From positions 1 to 23,886 of the forward strand of contig JAQGAU010000788.1 in assembly GCA_034698045.1 (NCBI GenBank): a DNA stretch of 23,886 bases, written 5' to 3'. This stretch comes from Paramacrobiotus richtersi. Lineage: Eukaryota > Tardigrada > Eutardigrada > Parachela > Macrobiotidae. This document shows, piece after piece, positions 1 to 9,572 of the stretch (positions within the stretch are counted from its first letter, which is position 1; the number at the start of each line of letters is the position of its first letter). The notes below the pieces were generated by a model that worked only from the letters and a program-made list of their open reading frames with translations, did no database searches and was not told the origin of the DNA. A program made the translations under genes and the position numbers.

Positions 1-902
1 CCATCGGCCGCCGCGCACAACATCCCATCGACAATCTGTCCAGAGTACGCGTTAGGCGCATTACACGCCGCCCGACTAACCACATGCACGTCGACCGACT
101 GGAGAATCTCACTCGATGAACCCCCGGACGAAGTGCGTCCCCATCCGCTAACCGTCAACTCCGTCCCAGCGGCCGGTGTCGCACTGACCAGCCCAATGGG
201 CTGGACATGCTCGGTGAAGACGATAGGCTCACGCAGTTCCAAGAGGGCAATATCGTGCGCAAACGTCTGGGGATTGAAGAGCGCGTGTAACACCACCCGT
301 TTGACCTCGTAGTCGACGGCATGTGATTCGAACTGGGAGGAATCGTGCTGCCCGACGCGAACCAAGAGTTTAGCGGGTTGGAGGGTGATGAGACCGCCCA
401 GGTCCTTGATGCAGTGCGCCGCCGTTAGGATGTAGGTGGCGCTGATGATGGAACCGCCACAGCTCCAGCTGGTCGTTTCCATTATGCCAAAATAGTTGAG
501 GGTGCGACGCAAGTGGATCTGATAGGGATGGTCACCTTTGGTTACGTGATTGCCGCCGACGATTTTCGGTGGAGCGGCATGAGCTACCGAACCTGAATGA
601 AACAACGAACTGTAAAATTTATACTGTTCTAAATCAGATAGTACCTACCACAGTTTAGATAACAACGCATTTGCTGAAATCAAGATAATTAAAGAATATT
701 CAAACAAAAACAGGTAGCGCTTGCAGTCAGTTTACTTCTCAATATGACAGTAGCGAGCTTGAAAATGAAGCATAAAAAAGATACGTCAGATAAACGCTCG
801 GTAATAACCGATGAACGACTTGATTTAGGTTGAGACTAATTATAAACGCCTGCCTAATAACTTACCGAGAAGAATGGTTGCGGCAATAATAATCGACTTC
901 AT
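1..902 (-). CDS. Trypsin-like serine protease, copy A (5' part; 3' end outside window)
   Basis: Secreted S1-family endopeptidase. Exon 1 is 902-866 (ATG at 902) and exon 2 runs from 592 to the window edge; the 273-bp intron has a gtaagt donor and a ttcag acceptor, with phase 1 on both sides. About 209 codons are visible and open throughout. Residues 1-18 form a signal peptide ending SVAHA, then a very short activation peptide APPK, then the mature start IVGG at residue 23. The catalytic His (TAAHC) and catalytic Asp (HDIALL) are present. The sequence ends just before the expected DSCQGDSGG serine motif, so the active-site serine and the specificity Asp cannot be checked. It differs from copy B (6940-8039) at about 28 of 209 residues by hand count. 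Same strand as copy B, so this is a tandem family that may continue past the window start. Trypsin-type specificity is inferred from copy B. Confidence 0.93.
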
Positions 903-986
903 TTTTAACAGGCGGGAAAGTGCCGGTTTGTAAAGTAAAATCGGTTTGTCGATCGACTGAGGATTGCAGCACACTACTTCTTACAC

Positions 987-995
987 TTTTTATAT
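987..995 (-). promoter_or_regulatory. TATA box of trypsin copy A
   Basis: On the minus strand this reads atataaaaa, about 85 bases upstream of the ATG at 902, which is a sensible TATA spacing for a short 5' leader. The same box sits at the same distance in copy B (8125-8133) although the flanking DNA has diverged. Farther upstream on the minus strand there are GATA-type sites: TGATAA at 1053-1048, AGATAA at 1063-1058, CGATAA near 1142-1137 and, on the plus strand, GATAAG at 1284-1289. GATA factors drive gut genes in many animals; linking these sites to gut expression is inference. Confidence 0.65.
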
Positions 996-1485
996 GCACC
1001 CACTTTTCTTACTGAACATCTAACTGTGATGCTGATTCGAAGATACCTTATCATCGCTTATCTAGCGATGGCTTGTACAAGAAAGTGAAAGAGGTTGCGC
1101 TTCCGGTTTGTAAGGATACCGCGTTCGTATTCTTTTTTATCGGAATTCTTGTGCGATAGTGGATTATATTTTGGAGATGTCACGTGCCGCACACACTGGT
1201 ACACAATCAGCTCACTGGGTTAACCGCGATTGTTCATGATTAAACAAATACAATACTTGTGTTAATGTTTCTCGCAGCAACACGATAAGATTTGTGTATG
1301 ATACTGTACTATGTGCTTTGGCATACCGTATTTCGGACAACTTACTGTAGTTTATTTGAAACATTCGCGTGCTTCTTTTAAGGGTCTGTCCAAAGAGTAT
1401 TGACTCGGTGTGTGGGCTCCTAACTAGTTTCCTTTCTACTTGGCTAATTAAATCTCGAACTTATTTTAATTTCTGTTTATTTTAC

Positions 1486-2901
1486 AGTGCATTTATTTCT
1501 CTCACAGTACCAGCGTCTGCACACAACTACACAGTATGAAGCGTTACGTATAAAACATTTATGTACACATATTTCTGTTTATTGTTGCCTGATGTTTAGT
1601 CGAGACCACACATTCACATTGTGGATGTGTCTGATACATGCCGCATATGTAGTCAGCTCATTGTCAGTTTACTGTACAGTTTACAGTACGCTTTAATCCA
1701 TGCAGGACAGAACTATGTACTGTACAGAGGTTGATACAGTTTTTGGCTCCTACCATGAAGAACGCCGCACTGCGTTCCTCACGATTCTAGGATTCTTTGC
1801 GTTGCTACGTCGTTAGTGCAATTCATTTGTCCTTCGCAAGTATGTAAATAAAAGCAAAGTGTTGAGACGTCCACGGAATTTATGATAAAAAAAAGAATGA
1901 TCAGCACCTGACACACTATGATACCGAAACGTTTCTTCAGCCACATGCCACAAATGATGAACAATTTTTTCTTAATTCTTGAAGTTGTCCGAATTTTTCG
2001 AGATGATAATAGGGCAGTAGCCCAAGCAGTCTGCTAGTGCTTTCACGAGCAGGCTCAGATAATATAATTATATCCCGAAAGAAGTTAATTCTGCAAGGCT
2101 TCTGCTAAAACTCTGCGCAGTTCCAGTACTTCACATCTTCTGTTGATTCCCCTTAGCCGACCAGATTTTTTTACTCGGTTCTGCGAGTCAGGGTAGCATT
2201 GGTACTGAGGAGAAAACTACATGCACTATCCGTCATTTACCGGTTTCCGACACTTGGATGGAAGCATCTGAGGATGACCTTTGGAAAGGCCTCTCACATT
2301 TCAGAAAGGAGTTAGGCTGTTTGCTGCAGAAGGACTACTCTCTCTCTCTCTCTCGAAGTATTTAAGAATCATGGGTGCCTATGCCGACCAGCGTGACATG
2401 CTCCGCCGTTGTCCGTTGACTCTTATATAACCGCCGCTTGCATAACCGCTGTTTTCCTGTATAAGCGAGCTTTGATGCTGTTAAACGGGGAGCATCGTTT
2501 TCATTTACGCTTTCTCAGCCGAGTCTGCTGTGGACTAACATACCCTGAACACGTAATAAAAGTTGACCGTATCCTTAAGGTTGCCCTTTAAATACCGTAC
2601 GGATATTATAGCCCGCGAAAAACCGTGTATGCAGCTAGTAGCTTATTATTTTGACAAATTATCAAATGATCTTCCCATGAATCGATGTCGTTTGGTTATT
2701 ATCAAATCGAAAAAATCAGTAGTATGTTGTTCAAAGTCCGTTTTCTTTCTTTGATTTTGCCTTAATCAGCCTTATGGTACAGACTCACTACCCAAATCGC
2801 ATTAGATATAAGCCAACTAGCAATCCGGTTCCGGACAATATTTACTACATTCAACGCGTTTGCGGCTACTGCGCCAGATATTTCATAATATCAAAGTAAT
2901 C
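1486..2901. other. Intergenic; no gene supported
   Basis: Between the trypsin promoter and the cysteine-rich gene I see only short, poorly structured open frames. Several copies of a tactgtacag-like word cluster at 1670-1730, where they overlap as small palindromes. A CT microsatellite lies at 2338-2354. The promoter of the gene starting at 2902 should lie in the last few hundred bases, but I see no clear TATA box there. Confidence 0.6.
2338..2354. repeat. (CT)n microsatellite
   Basis: An uninterrupted CT dinucleotide run of 17 bases. It is a simple repeat in intergenic DNA about 0.55 kb upstream of the cysteine-rich gene; no function is implied. Confidence 0.9.
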
Positions 2902-4133
2902 ATGGCATTTCATAACGTTTTAGTGACCTTATGCATTGCGATATGTTTATCCCATGTCGATGGGTCCGTTCTCCCATTTACGAGTGATCGGCCAGAATGC
3001 CAGCAAGAGCACCTGATGGCTTGCGCGGCACCCGCCATGTCCTTCGCCACGTCACCCGAATTCCGGCAACTGCAGCAGGTCTATCATGCGGCCAACGCTG
3101 ATATTGCCCAATGCATGCAAGCACTCACGGAAAGCGTATTTCACCGTGTCTGCCGGTAACTCTTGCTTTGGGCTACGGCTACGTAACTTCATTTGAATAC
3201 GGCGAAAACAGCATGTAAATGTGTAAATGTGCTGAAACAAATGTAAAACACATAACTAATTTATTCAGGAATGCGTTTGATAATGTTCCTGGTACATATT
3301 GTAGAATATCATTAAACCACCCACTTGAGGGCACGGAGTTAAAAATTAAGACAGAAAACTAAGTAAGAAATGTACACGGTGAGTGTGTAAAGTCCTGTGT
3401 ACACGGGTTGTCTGCTTCCGAAGAATATTATTATTATTATAATGTGGCTGCTTTTAGTATCGCCCAAAGTACCTTGTCATGTGTCGATGACTGGATAAAT
3501 GTATGTGCGCCGCCGGTAGTATCGACCAACCTTCAACTCCCGTTCAGGGCACTGCGCCAGATCTTATCGTTGTGCAATGAAACGGACAGCTACTCAAAGT
3601 TTTTGACGACAGGGAATTGCTTCGATAAGACATTGGAACCCAATGGGACAACCATACCATGCATGGAGTCGGTATTCGCTAGTGCCGGTGCCCAGATCCA
3701 AGCGGACATGATCAACTCTGTGGATGAAGCCGATAGAGCGGAGCTAATAACCTGGCGCAGGACTAATCCGAAAGCCGCGGGATTAATATTAAAAAATTTT
3801 AAGGTCCAGAAATACGCTTGCTGGTATGTGGAGTTGCTGACATATGTGTACAAAGTTCTTGGGAATTTTGTTTTAGATCTTGCGTATCTTGAGTAGTTTA
3901 AGTTAAATTCTAGACGAAATGGTACTTAATACTGTATGTATATGTGCGCAACGATCGGTCATCTTATTTAAGTTATTAATGTGTTTTTCAGCTATGGGAA
4001 AAAGATTAAGGAATGCTTTGAGCCGTCGATCAGGAGCAGCTGCACACCGGAAGAGCAATCTGCGACAGAGAATTTTTTTAGCAAAGTATTGCAAGCTTTC
4101 GAATGCACGGATGTTCTGTACCGCAGTTGCTAA
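2902..4133 (+). CDS. Secreted cysteine-rich protein, family not identified (three exons, 253 aa)
   Basis: Exons are 2902-3155, 3458-3823 and 3992-4133, with introns of 302 and 168 bp. Donors are gtaact and gtatgt, acceptors cttttag and tttttcag. Phases match at both joins, and reading through each donor soon meets a stop. The ATG at 2902 begins a signal peptide of about 21 residues ending HVDG. The mature part has about 15 cysteines spread over its length, among them ECQQ, MAC, HRVC, SCVDDW, a CC pair made across the second splice (residues 206-207), KEC, SSC and a terminal YRSC. Two N-glycosylation sites (NET, NGT) are present and there is no later membrane segment. This fits an extracellular disulfide-rich protein. 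The layout recalls small secreted families of arthropods and nematodes (27-kDa hemolymph glycoprotein/DUF1397 or DUF19 types), but I cannot assign it to either. Being between the trypsin copies says nothing certain about its role. Confidence 0.82.
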
Positions 4134-4907
4134 ATGGATTTTCGTTATGTTTTAACCATCAATCTACATTTTATTACTAAGAAAAATTTTAAGAGTATTT
4201 TCTAACGGATGCCAGCAGTTTTTTCTACTATCCAAACCCGGCAAAAGTGGCAACACTATAGCACCTTGCATGTTTGAAATTTGATCTACAGGTCGGCAGC
4301 TCGCACCAGCGAAGGTCTCTCTTCGTGGCTCCCTAACGCTCCCTAACGCAGTAAGACATCAATCACGCTGCAAGAACAAAACGGACCACCAGTATCGACA
4401 AAGATACAGGCAAAACAAACATTAAACGCATAAACGCTCGGCAAATACAAAACGTCCGCCCCTAATGTCAAGCGAGCGCGCGTGTAATTTCATTTCAAGA
4501 ACCCGCACCGAGTCCGTGTGACACTGAAGGGGTGAAATAGATCAATGTGGCACACGTGGCGCGGCGATATATGAAATATGATTATGCCAATCATAACGAT
4601 CACGCACCGTCGGTTTTACGCCGTAATCCTGCATCCCAGCACATTACATATGTACCTATGGTAGAGACTTTGAATCTGACAGTAAATTTATGTACTCTGT
4701 AAGACTGGATAATACAATGTTCAATCTTGTAAACGTGACAACATTTTAAACGGGAATTCGAGGACGAAGAGAGAAAACAGCTGGTCAGTCGTTTTGGGTT
4801 CTGATTCGTCAGAATTTTATAAAACTAAGGCGATGTGGCATTAGATTGCTTGGTGTACCGGCAAAAAAATGCAAGAATAATGGATACATATCCCTGCTTG
4901 CAAACAG
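4134..4907. other. Intergenic; no gene supported
   Basis: No convincing open frame was found. A 10-base tandem duplication (ctccctaacg, twice) lies near 4330-4350. Upstream exons of the possible gene end at 4908-5300 would fall here; I looked for a phase-0 donor with a good start and did not find one. Confidence 0.5.
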
Positions 4908-5300
4908 GAACAACGTGTCATCGATTTCGACAAAACTGACGAGCTTAATCTGAACAATTTCCAAGGATTGGAAACTACAGCCAAGTTAAGCCGGGGGTAC
5001 TACACATTTCCACGTGGTATCATCCAAGGGGCTGGACGAAGAAGTGTTCGTATACTATTTCCAAGTAAAGGTCAGGATATTATCGTCTTTTTTAACGACT
5101 TCGAAACCAGGTTAGTTACAAAAGCATACCACACAAGTCACAAGAACTGTAACAAGCAAGGCACAAAGGAAAATTTTTTTATACGTCTAGCTACAATGTG
5201 TAAGTAGTTCATTATGGTTGTTAAGATCATTATCATTATGGTCATAAAATAAACAATCACGAGAATTCTGCTGGCTTGACCTTTTAATTACAGGCAGTAA
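4908..5300 (+). CDS. Possible 3' end of an unrecognised gene, or a gene fragment
   Basis: A tract of 67 codons at 4908-5110 lies between a plausible acceptor (gcttgcaaacag) and a plausible donor (gttagt). It encodes a peptide of mixed protein-like composition, with segments DFDKTDELNL, GYYTFPRGI and DIIVFFNDFET. Joining to the strong acceptor ttaattacag at 5293 gives Arg-Gln-stop at 5294-5300, which would make a two-residue last exon after a 183-bp intron. No start exon was found upstream, and I recognise no family. It may be a real terminal exon pair, a decayed gene or repeat fragment, or a chance open frame. The protein-like composition and the strong downstream acceptor are the only support. 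Confidence 0.25.
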
Positions 5301-5565
5301 CGGATCGAGAAGTGTGCGAACTGAAATTTTAACCAGCATTTATCGTCCATAGGCTTTGACCATCCCAGTGACACGATGTCAAAACCACTCGATTACTCCG
5401 TAGCATCTGTGACTGTTGTTATTTTAGGTTCTTGTTGACTGACCGCCAAGAACGGTGTTAGGGACTTCCAAGAGCAGCGAACAATGAGAACAAAAAAATT
5501 CACGCATTAGGGAATTCATTGCAATAGCTAGTCTTGGCCTGTACTCGTTAAAGAACGGGTAAATA

Positions 5566-6253
5566 TCGAAAGGTCAGTTCTACGCGCGAGATATTTTCCC
5601 GCGTAGTTAATCGGCTTCGCGCGCGAGATCTCGTGTGTGGTGAAAACGTAATCAAATGGCTACGCGCGGGAGATCTTGCGCGTTGTGGAACGTAATGAAA
5701 CAGCGACGCGCGGGAGCGACGGAACTAACCAGAAACTAAGAAGAAGCTAAAAATAAGAACTAAGAAGCTAAGAAACTAGGATGCTGAACAAAGAACCTAA
5801 ACTAAGATACCAAGAATATAAACTAAGGAGCCGAATCAAGAAATCGAAGCTTGGAAACAAGAAGGGAAACCAAGAAGAAACTTAGAAACTAAACTAAACT
5901 AAGAATAAACCCAAGTAAAAAACGAACAAATTAAGACAGGGAGCAAAGAAAATGAACTGAGAATTAAACAAAAAGAGAAACTAAGAAATTAAGCAAAAGA
6001 AATACTACGAACAAAGAAAGTAAGCATAACAAGTAAGAAGATAAACCAGAAAGAACAACATTTATAAACAAAGAAGCAAAACTAAGAAACTAATATGAAG
6101 AAAGTAGGAACGTGCAATAGGAAGCTGTCCGAAGAAACAAAATTACAGATCTCGCGCGTAGCTAATTCGCGACATTTTTTTTTCGCGCGAGAAGTCTCTC
6201 GCGCATGGCCGATTCACTACGCGCGGGAACACTCCCGCGCGTAGCCACTTCGA
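5566..6253. mobile_element. Non-autonomous TIR transposon (MITE-like) with nested GC palindromes
   Basis: The ends are imperfect terminal inverted repeats of about 70 bp. Both begin TCGAA and are flanked by TA (5564-5565 and 6254-6255), which fits the TA target duplication of Tc1/mariner-like elements. Inside each end are several copies of a ctacgcgcgggag-like word in both orientations (near 5580, 5600, 5660, 5702, 6147, 6185, 6217 and 6233), making palindromes within the inverted repeats. The core from about 5725 to 6140 is A- and purine-rich on the plus strand, built from degenerate aactaagaa units, and has no coding capacity. Transposase would have to come from elsewhere. Family assignment beyond the TA duplication is uncertain. 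Confidence 0.75.
6217..6244. repeat. Perfect 12-bp-stem palindrome in the right end of the transposon
   Basis: ctacgcgcggga, a 4-base spacer acac, then the exact reverse complement. It forms a perfect hairpin with a 12-bp, mostly GC stem. The matching left end at 5580-5606 has a weaker version of the same palindrome. Confidence 0.9.
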
Positions 6254-6255
6254 TA

Positions 6256-6939
6256 TCCGAAAAGCTTCGGGGCAAGCAAAGGCCTGATTTACGTTGGGGT
6301 CGTACGTTGCATTAGACTTTCTTCACTGATTACTGCTTTAGTTCATGTTATCCTGATTAAATGTATTATTCCCTTTCATTCGACTAAGTGAGGAAAAGGT
6401 ATCCTAGTCGATTAACTGCAAACTAGAATCTGACAAAATCACCATGTTACAAGTTTTCACTTTCAGCGTCAACGGTGTTTTAACAGGTAATTTGACCTCT
6501 TCGCGTCAGATACCTCGAAGTAGTCATTATCCTAAAGTGTGCTACCAGCATTGTCTTGCGTCCCTTATAATGCATCAATGTTCTTTGCCAGACAACAAAC
6601 TCGCCGCTCCATTACTGATTCGTGATTACTGAACGAAAATATTATTGTAAACAGATCTGTGTGCCTTGAGTATCATACTGTAGATTATGCTTTCAGGAAG
6701 CATATAATTAAACACTTCGGGTTATCAGTTTTCCGACCTTGGAGGTAATTGTTGCTGATTATCATTCTCTGCGGGTGTCAAAAACAGATGGTTGCGTTAT
6801 CACATTCAAACTGATTTAGCTCCCTTAACTATGTACAACAACACATAAAATTTACAAGTTATCCGATATTCGAAGAGATCTGTACAACCTGAAACCATTC
6901 ATACAAGACAATCATAAGTATATTTGAAAGAATTTTTGA
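6256..6939. other. Intergenic, 3' side of trypsin copy B; no gene supported
   Basis: Only short chance open frames are seen. The 3' untranslated region of the trypsin at 6940-8039 must lie in the right part, but I see no canonical AATAAA on the minus strand there. Confidence 0.5.
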
Positions 6940-8039
6940 TCAAATCATATTTTGCTTGATCCAGTTTCCGTAGTACGCCACATCAGCGTACACACCGGGA
7001 TAATTCGGGAAAGCGCATCCGCGACCCCACGACACCACACCCACCAGCGTATCCACTCCACTGGCATCCGACGCCACCAGTGGTCCACCACTGTCTCCCT
7101 GACAGCTATCCCGTCCATTAGCCGCGGCACACAACATCCCATCGACAATCTGTCCATAGTACGCGTTAGGCGCATTACACACTGCCCGACTAACCACATG
7201 CACATCGACCGACTGGAGAACCTGACTGGCTGAACCCCCGGACGAAGTGGTTCCCCAACCGCTAACCGTCAACTCCGCCCCAGCGGCCGGTGTCGCACTG
7301 ACCACTCCAATGGGCTGGACATGCTCGGTGAAGACGATTGGTTCGCGTAGTTCCAGGAGGGCAATGTCATGCGCCATTGTCTGGGGATTGTAGAGGACGT
7401 GGGAGACCACCCGTTTGACCTCGTAGTTGATGGCGTGTGATTCGAACTGCGATGAATCGTGCTGGCCGACGCGGACCAGGAGTTTAGCCGGTTGGAGGGT
7501 AGTGCGGCCGTCCTGGTCTTTGATGCAGTGCGCCGCGGTCAGGATGTAGGTGGCGCTGATGATCGAACCGCCACACCCCCAGCTGGAGGATTCGAACATT
7601 CCGAAGTAGTTGATGGTGCGTCGCAAGTGGATCTGGTAGGGATGGTCACCTTTGGTGACATGACTACCGCCGACGATCTTCGGTGGAGCGGCATGAGCTA
7701 CCGAACCTGAGTGAAACAACGAACGGTAAAATTTTTAAATTTAAATTGAATGTAGCATTTACGGAACTTTTATGGCAAACTTTCGATAACGTTTATTGTA
7801 TTTACAGCAACATAAATAATTAAATAATAAAAACAAAAGTCAGAACAAAGAAAGAAATGCTTTTGATTAGTTAAATTCGTGATATGACAATAGCAAACTT
7901 GAAAATAAATTATAGAAGAGATATATACGTCGAATAAACACTCGGTGGTAACAATAAGATACATTGATTCAGTTTCAGACCATTATCTGTCTAATAACTT
8001 ACCGAGAAGGATGGCTGCGGCAGTGATAATAGACTTCAT
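6940..8039 (-). CDS. Trypsin-like serine protease, copy B (complete, 267 aa)
   Basis: Secreted S1-family endopeptidase cleaving peptide bonds after Lys or Arg. Exon 1 is 8039-8003 and exon 2 is 7706-6940, with a 296-bp phase-1 intron (donor gtaagt, acceptor ttcactcag). The start is the ATG at 8039, chosen because it gives a signal peptide (MKSIITAAAILLGSVAHA) and because copy A has the same arrangement. A start inside the intron would lose the signal. An APPK activation peptide is followed by IVGG at residue 23. Catalytic residues are His72 (TAAHC), Asp126 (HDIALL) and Ser218 (GDSGG). Asp212 in DSCQGDSGG is the trypsin S1-pocket residue, and the glycines in VSWGRGCA keep the pocket open. Length and cysteines fit a single-domain trypsin without regulatory domains. 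The four-residue propeptide is very short. A digestive role is likely but inferred. Confidence 0.96.
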
Positions 8040-8124
8040 TGTAAACACACAGGAAATTGCAGATTCGTTAAAGAGAACTCAGTTTGTTGATCAACTGACG
8101 ATTGTAGCATACTAAATTGTCACA

Positions 8125-8133
8125 TTTTTATAT
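8125..8133 (-). promoter_or_regulatory. TATA box of trypsin copy B
   Basis: On the minus strand this reads atataaaaa, 86 bases upstream of the ATG at 8039 and at the same spacing as in copy A. Conserved GATA-type sites upstream are TGATAA on the minus strand (8187-8182), CGATAA on the minus strand near 8271, and GATAAG on the plus strand (8406-8411). The second minus-strand GATA site of copy A (1063-1058) is not preserved here. Confidence 0.65.
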
Positions 8134-8790
8134 GCGCCCGCTTTTCGTAATATTTAATTGTGACGCTCATTTGACGATACGTTATCATCGGCAATCTAGC
8201 GATGGCTTGTACTAGGTGGTGAAAGACGTTTCGTTTCCGGTTCGTACGGGTACCGTGTTCGCATTCTTTCTTATCGGAATTCTTTTGCGATAGTGAATTG
8301 TATTTGGGAGATGTCACATGAAGCACACGCTGGTACACAATCAGCCTACTGGTATTTTAATGGCGATTGTTTATGCAAATACAATAATGTTTCGCGCAGA
8401 AATGCGATAAGATATATCGGACAACTTTGGCCGTCAATGACTGGCGCTTGGTGGGAATCACTAGATACTATTTAAGTCATTTAGTTGAGTGTCTTGTGCT
8501 CATATTCACAATACTGCAGATCATTCAGTAGGCTAAGAAAAAAATTAGTGGGTTTTGGGGCGAACATACGGAGGCTGGTATAACGGTAGAACCCGCAATG
8601 ATTTACTGCATTTGAAACATTAGTATATGCTTCATTATCCACAGAGTTGGGTATATCCACAGAGTTTTCCAACAACTGTATCACAACTCTTTACCCCAAT
8701 GCATAGGTATCGACTCAGTGTACAGGTTTCTTAACTAATTTGCTTAATTAAATGACAATCTTGTGTAGCAGTTCTGTTTACTGGAAACAA

Positions 8791-9572
8791 TCTAGCTGCC
8801 GCGGTTCTACAGTAGATGACCTTTCTCTTTTTCGAAAAATTTTCTAGAAAAAACAATCTAGAAACCACAATGGTTTTTATAACATTTTATGCGAATCTAT
8901 GTAAAACGATCGCTCACTGCGCTAGTTTTTATGGGGTTATTCTGTAAATTTGGCGCCGTGTTTTCCCAGAAAACTCTCGACAGTGAACACATGTGTTCAT
9001 ATATACATACAGTTATGGTACTTTTTTAATCGATAGTGTACTCATCAGTCGACCATTCATGAATAATGCACGATGTTTCATATTCAGTAAGCAAACGTTT
9101 ATGACATAAAGAGGACCCAGTTCCGTTTTTCTGATAAACGCGGTATACCGTCGGGAGCGGTTTATACTTCGACGGCCGATAATATTCACGTAAAACGAAA
9201 CTAGGGAGACACAACAACTGCAACGTCTGCCCATTGGACTAACTGACATAAACCGAAAATGCTGCATTGTTTTGTACACAGACCATTCAACAACCCCAAG
9301 ACACTTCGCAACATAAAAGTAGCTATAAAATCCTTTGGAAAACATTCTCGCAATCCGCAGCATATAGTCTGAAACTGCCAAAAAATAAATCACAGCAAAT
9401 GAAGAAAAGCGCGCGCGCAGATATAACAAGGTATGGCTATACATACACCTGAGAACACCGTTCCGCTTGTATCACAGACAAACAACACAAAATCAACCGA
9501 AAACATCCACGTTCGGTCACCAACATTGACACCCGATACCCGATCTTTTGGAGAAAACAATGGTTCATCCAT
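8791..9572. other. Spacer; probable 3' untranslated region of the four-pass gene at its right
   Basis: No supported gene. A 143-codon minus-strand open frame at 9013-9444 has no domain or signal I recognise. An ATTAAA poly(A)-like signal on the minus strand lies at 9030-9025, about 0.54 kb past the stop at 9573, so much of this stretch may be 3' untranslated region. That reading is inference. Confidence 0.4.

Larger units (their letters stand above)
1..1485 (-). repeat. Duplicated trypsin block, copy A
   Basis: This block is homologous to 6940-8790. Similarity is not limited to coding DNA. It covers the signal-peptide exon, both intron ends, the TATA region and upstream DNA. Landmarks shared in order include gcgatggcttgtac (about 1065), ttatcggaattctt (about 1137), ggtacacaatcag (about 1198), cgataagat (about 1283), cggacaact (about 1334) and ttctgttta (1471). 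The outer edge is placed near 1485, where I stop seeing matches. The other edge lies before the window. Edges are by eye and could be off by tens of bases. Confidence 0.85.
6940..8790 (-). repeat. Duplicated trypsin block, copy B
   Basis: Partner of 1-1485. It covers the coding region, the intron ends, the promoter and upstream DNA to about 8790. Relative to copy A it lacks about 35 bases near 8418 and has about 170 extra bases between roughly 8430 and 8600, so distances to shared landmarks jump there. Position 1471 of copy A corresponds to about 8772 here. Confidence 0.85.

Noticed and set aside
6952-7710. Open frames antisense to the trypsin
   Set aside because: They are reading-frame shadows of a GC-richer coding exon.
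9013-9444. 143-codon minus-strand open frame
   Set aside because: No signal, domain or splice support; it lies in the probable 3' untranslated region of the four-pass gene.
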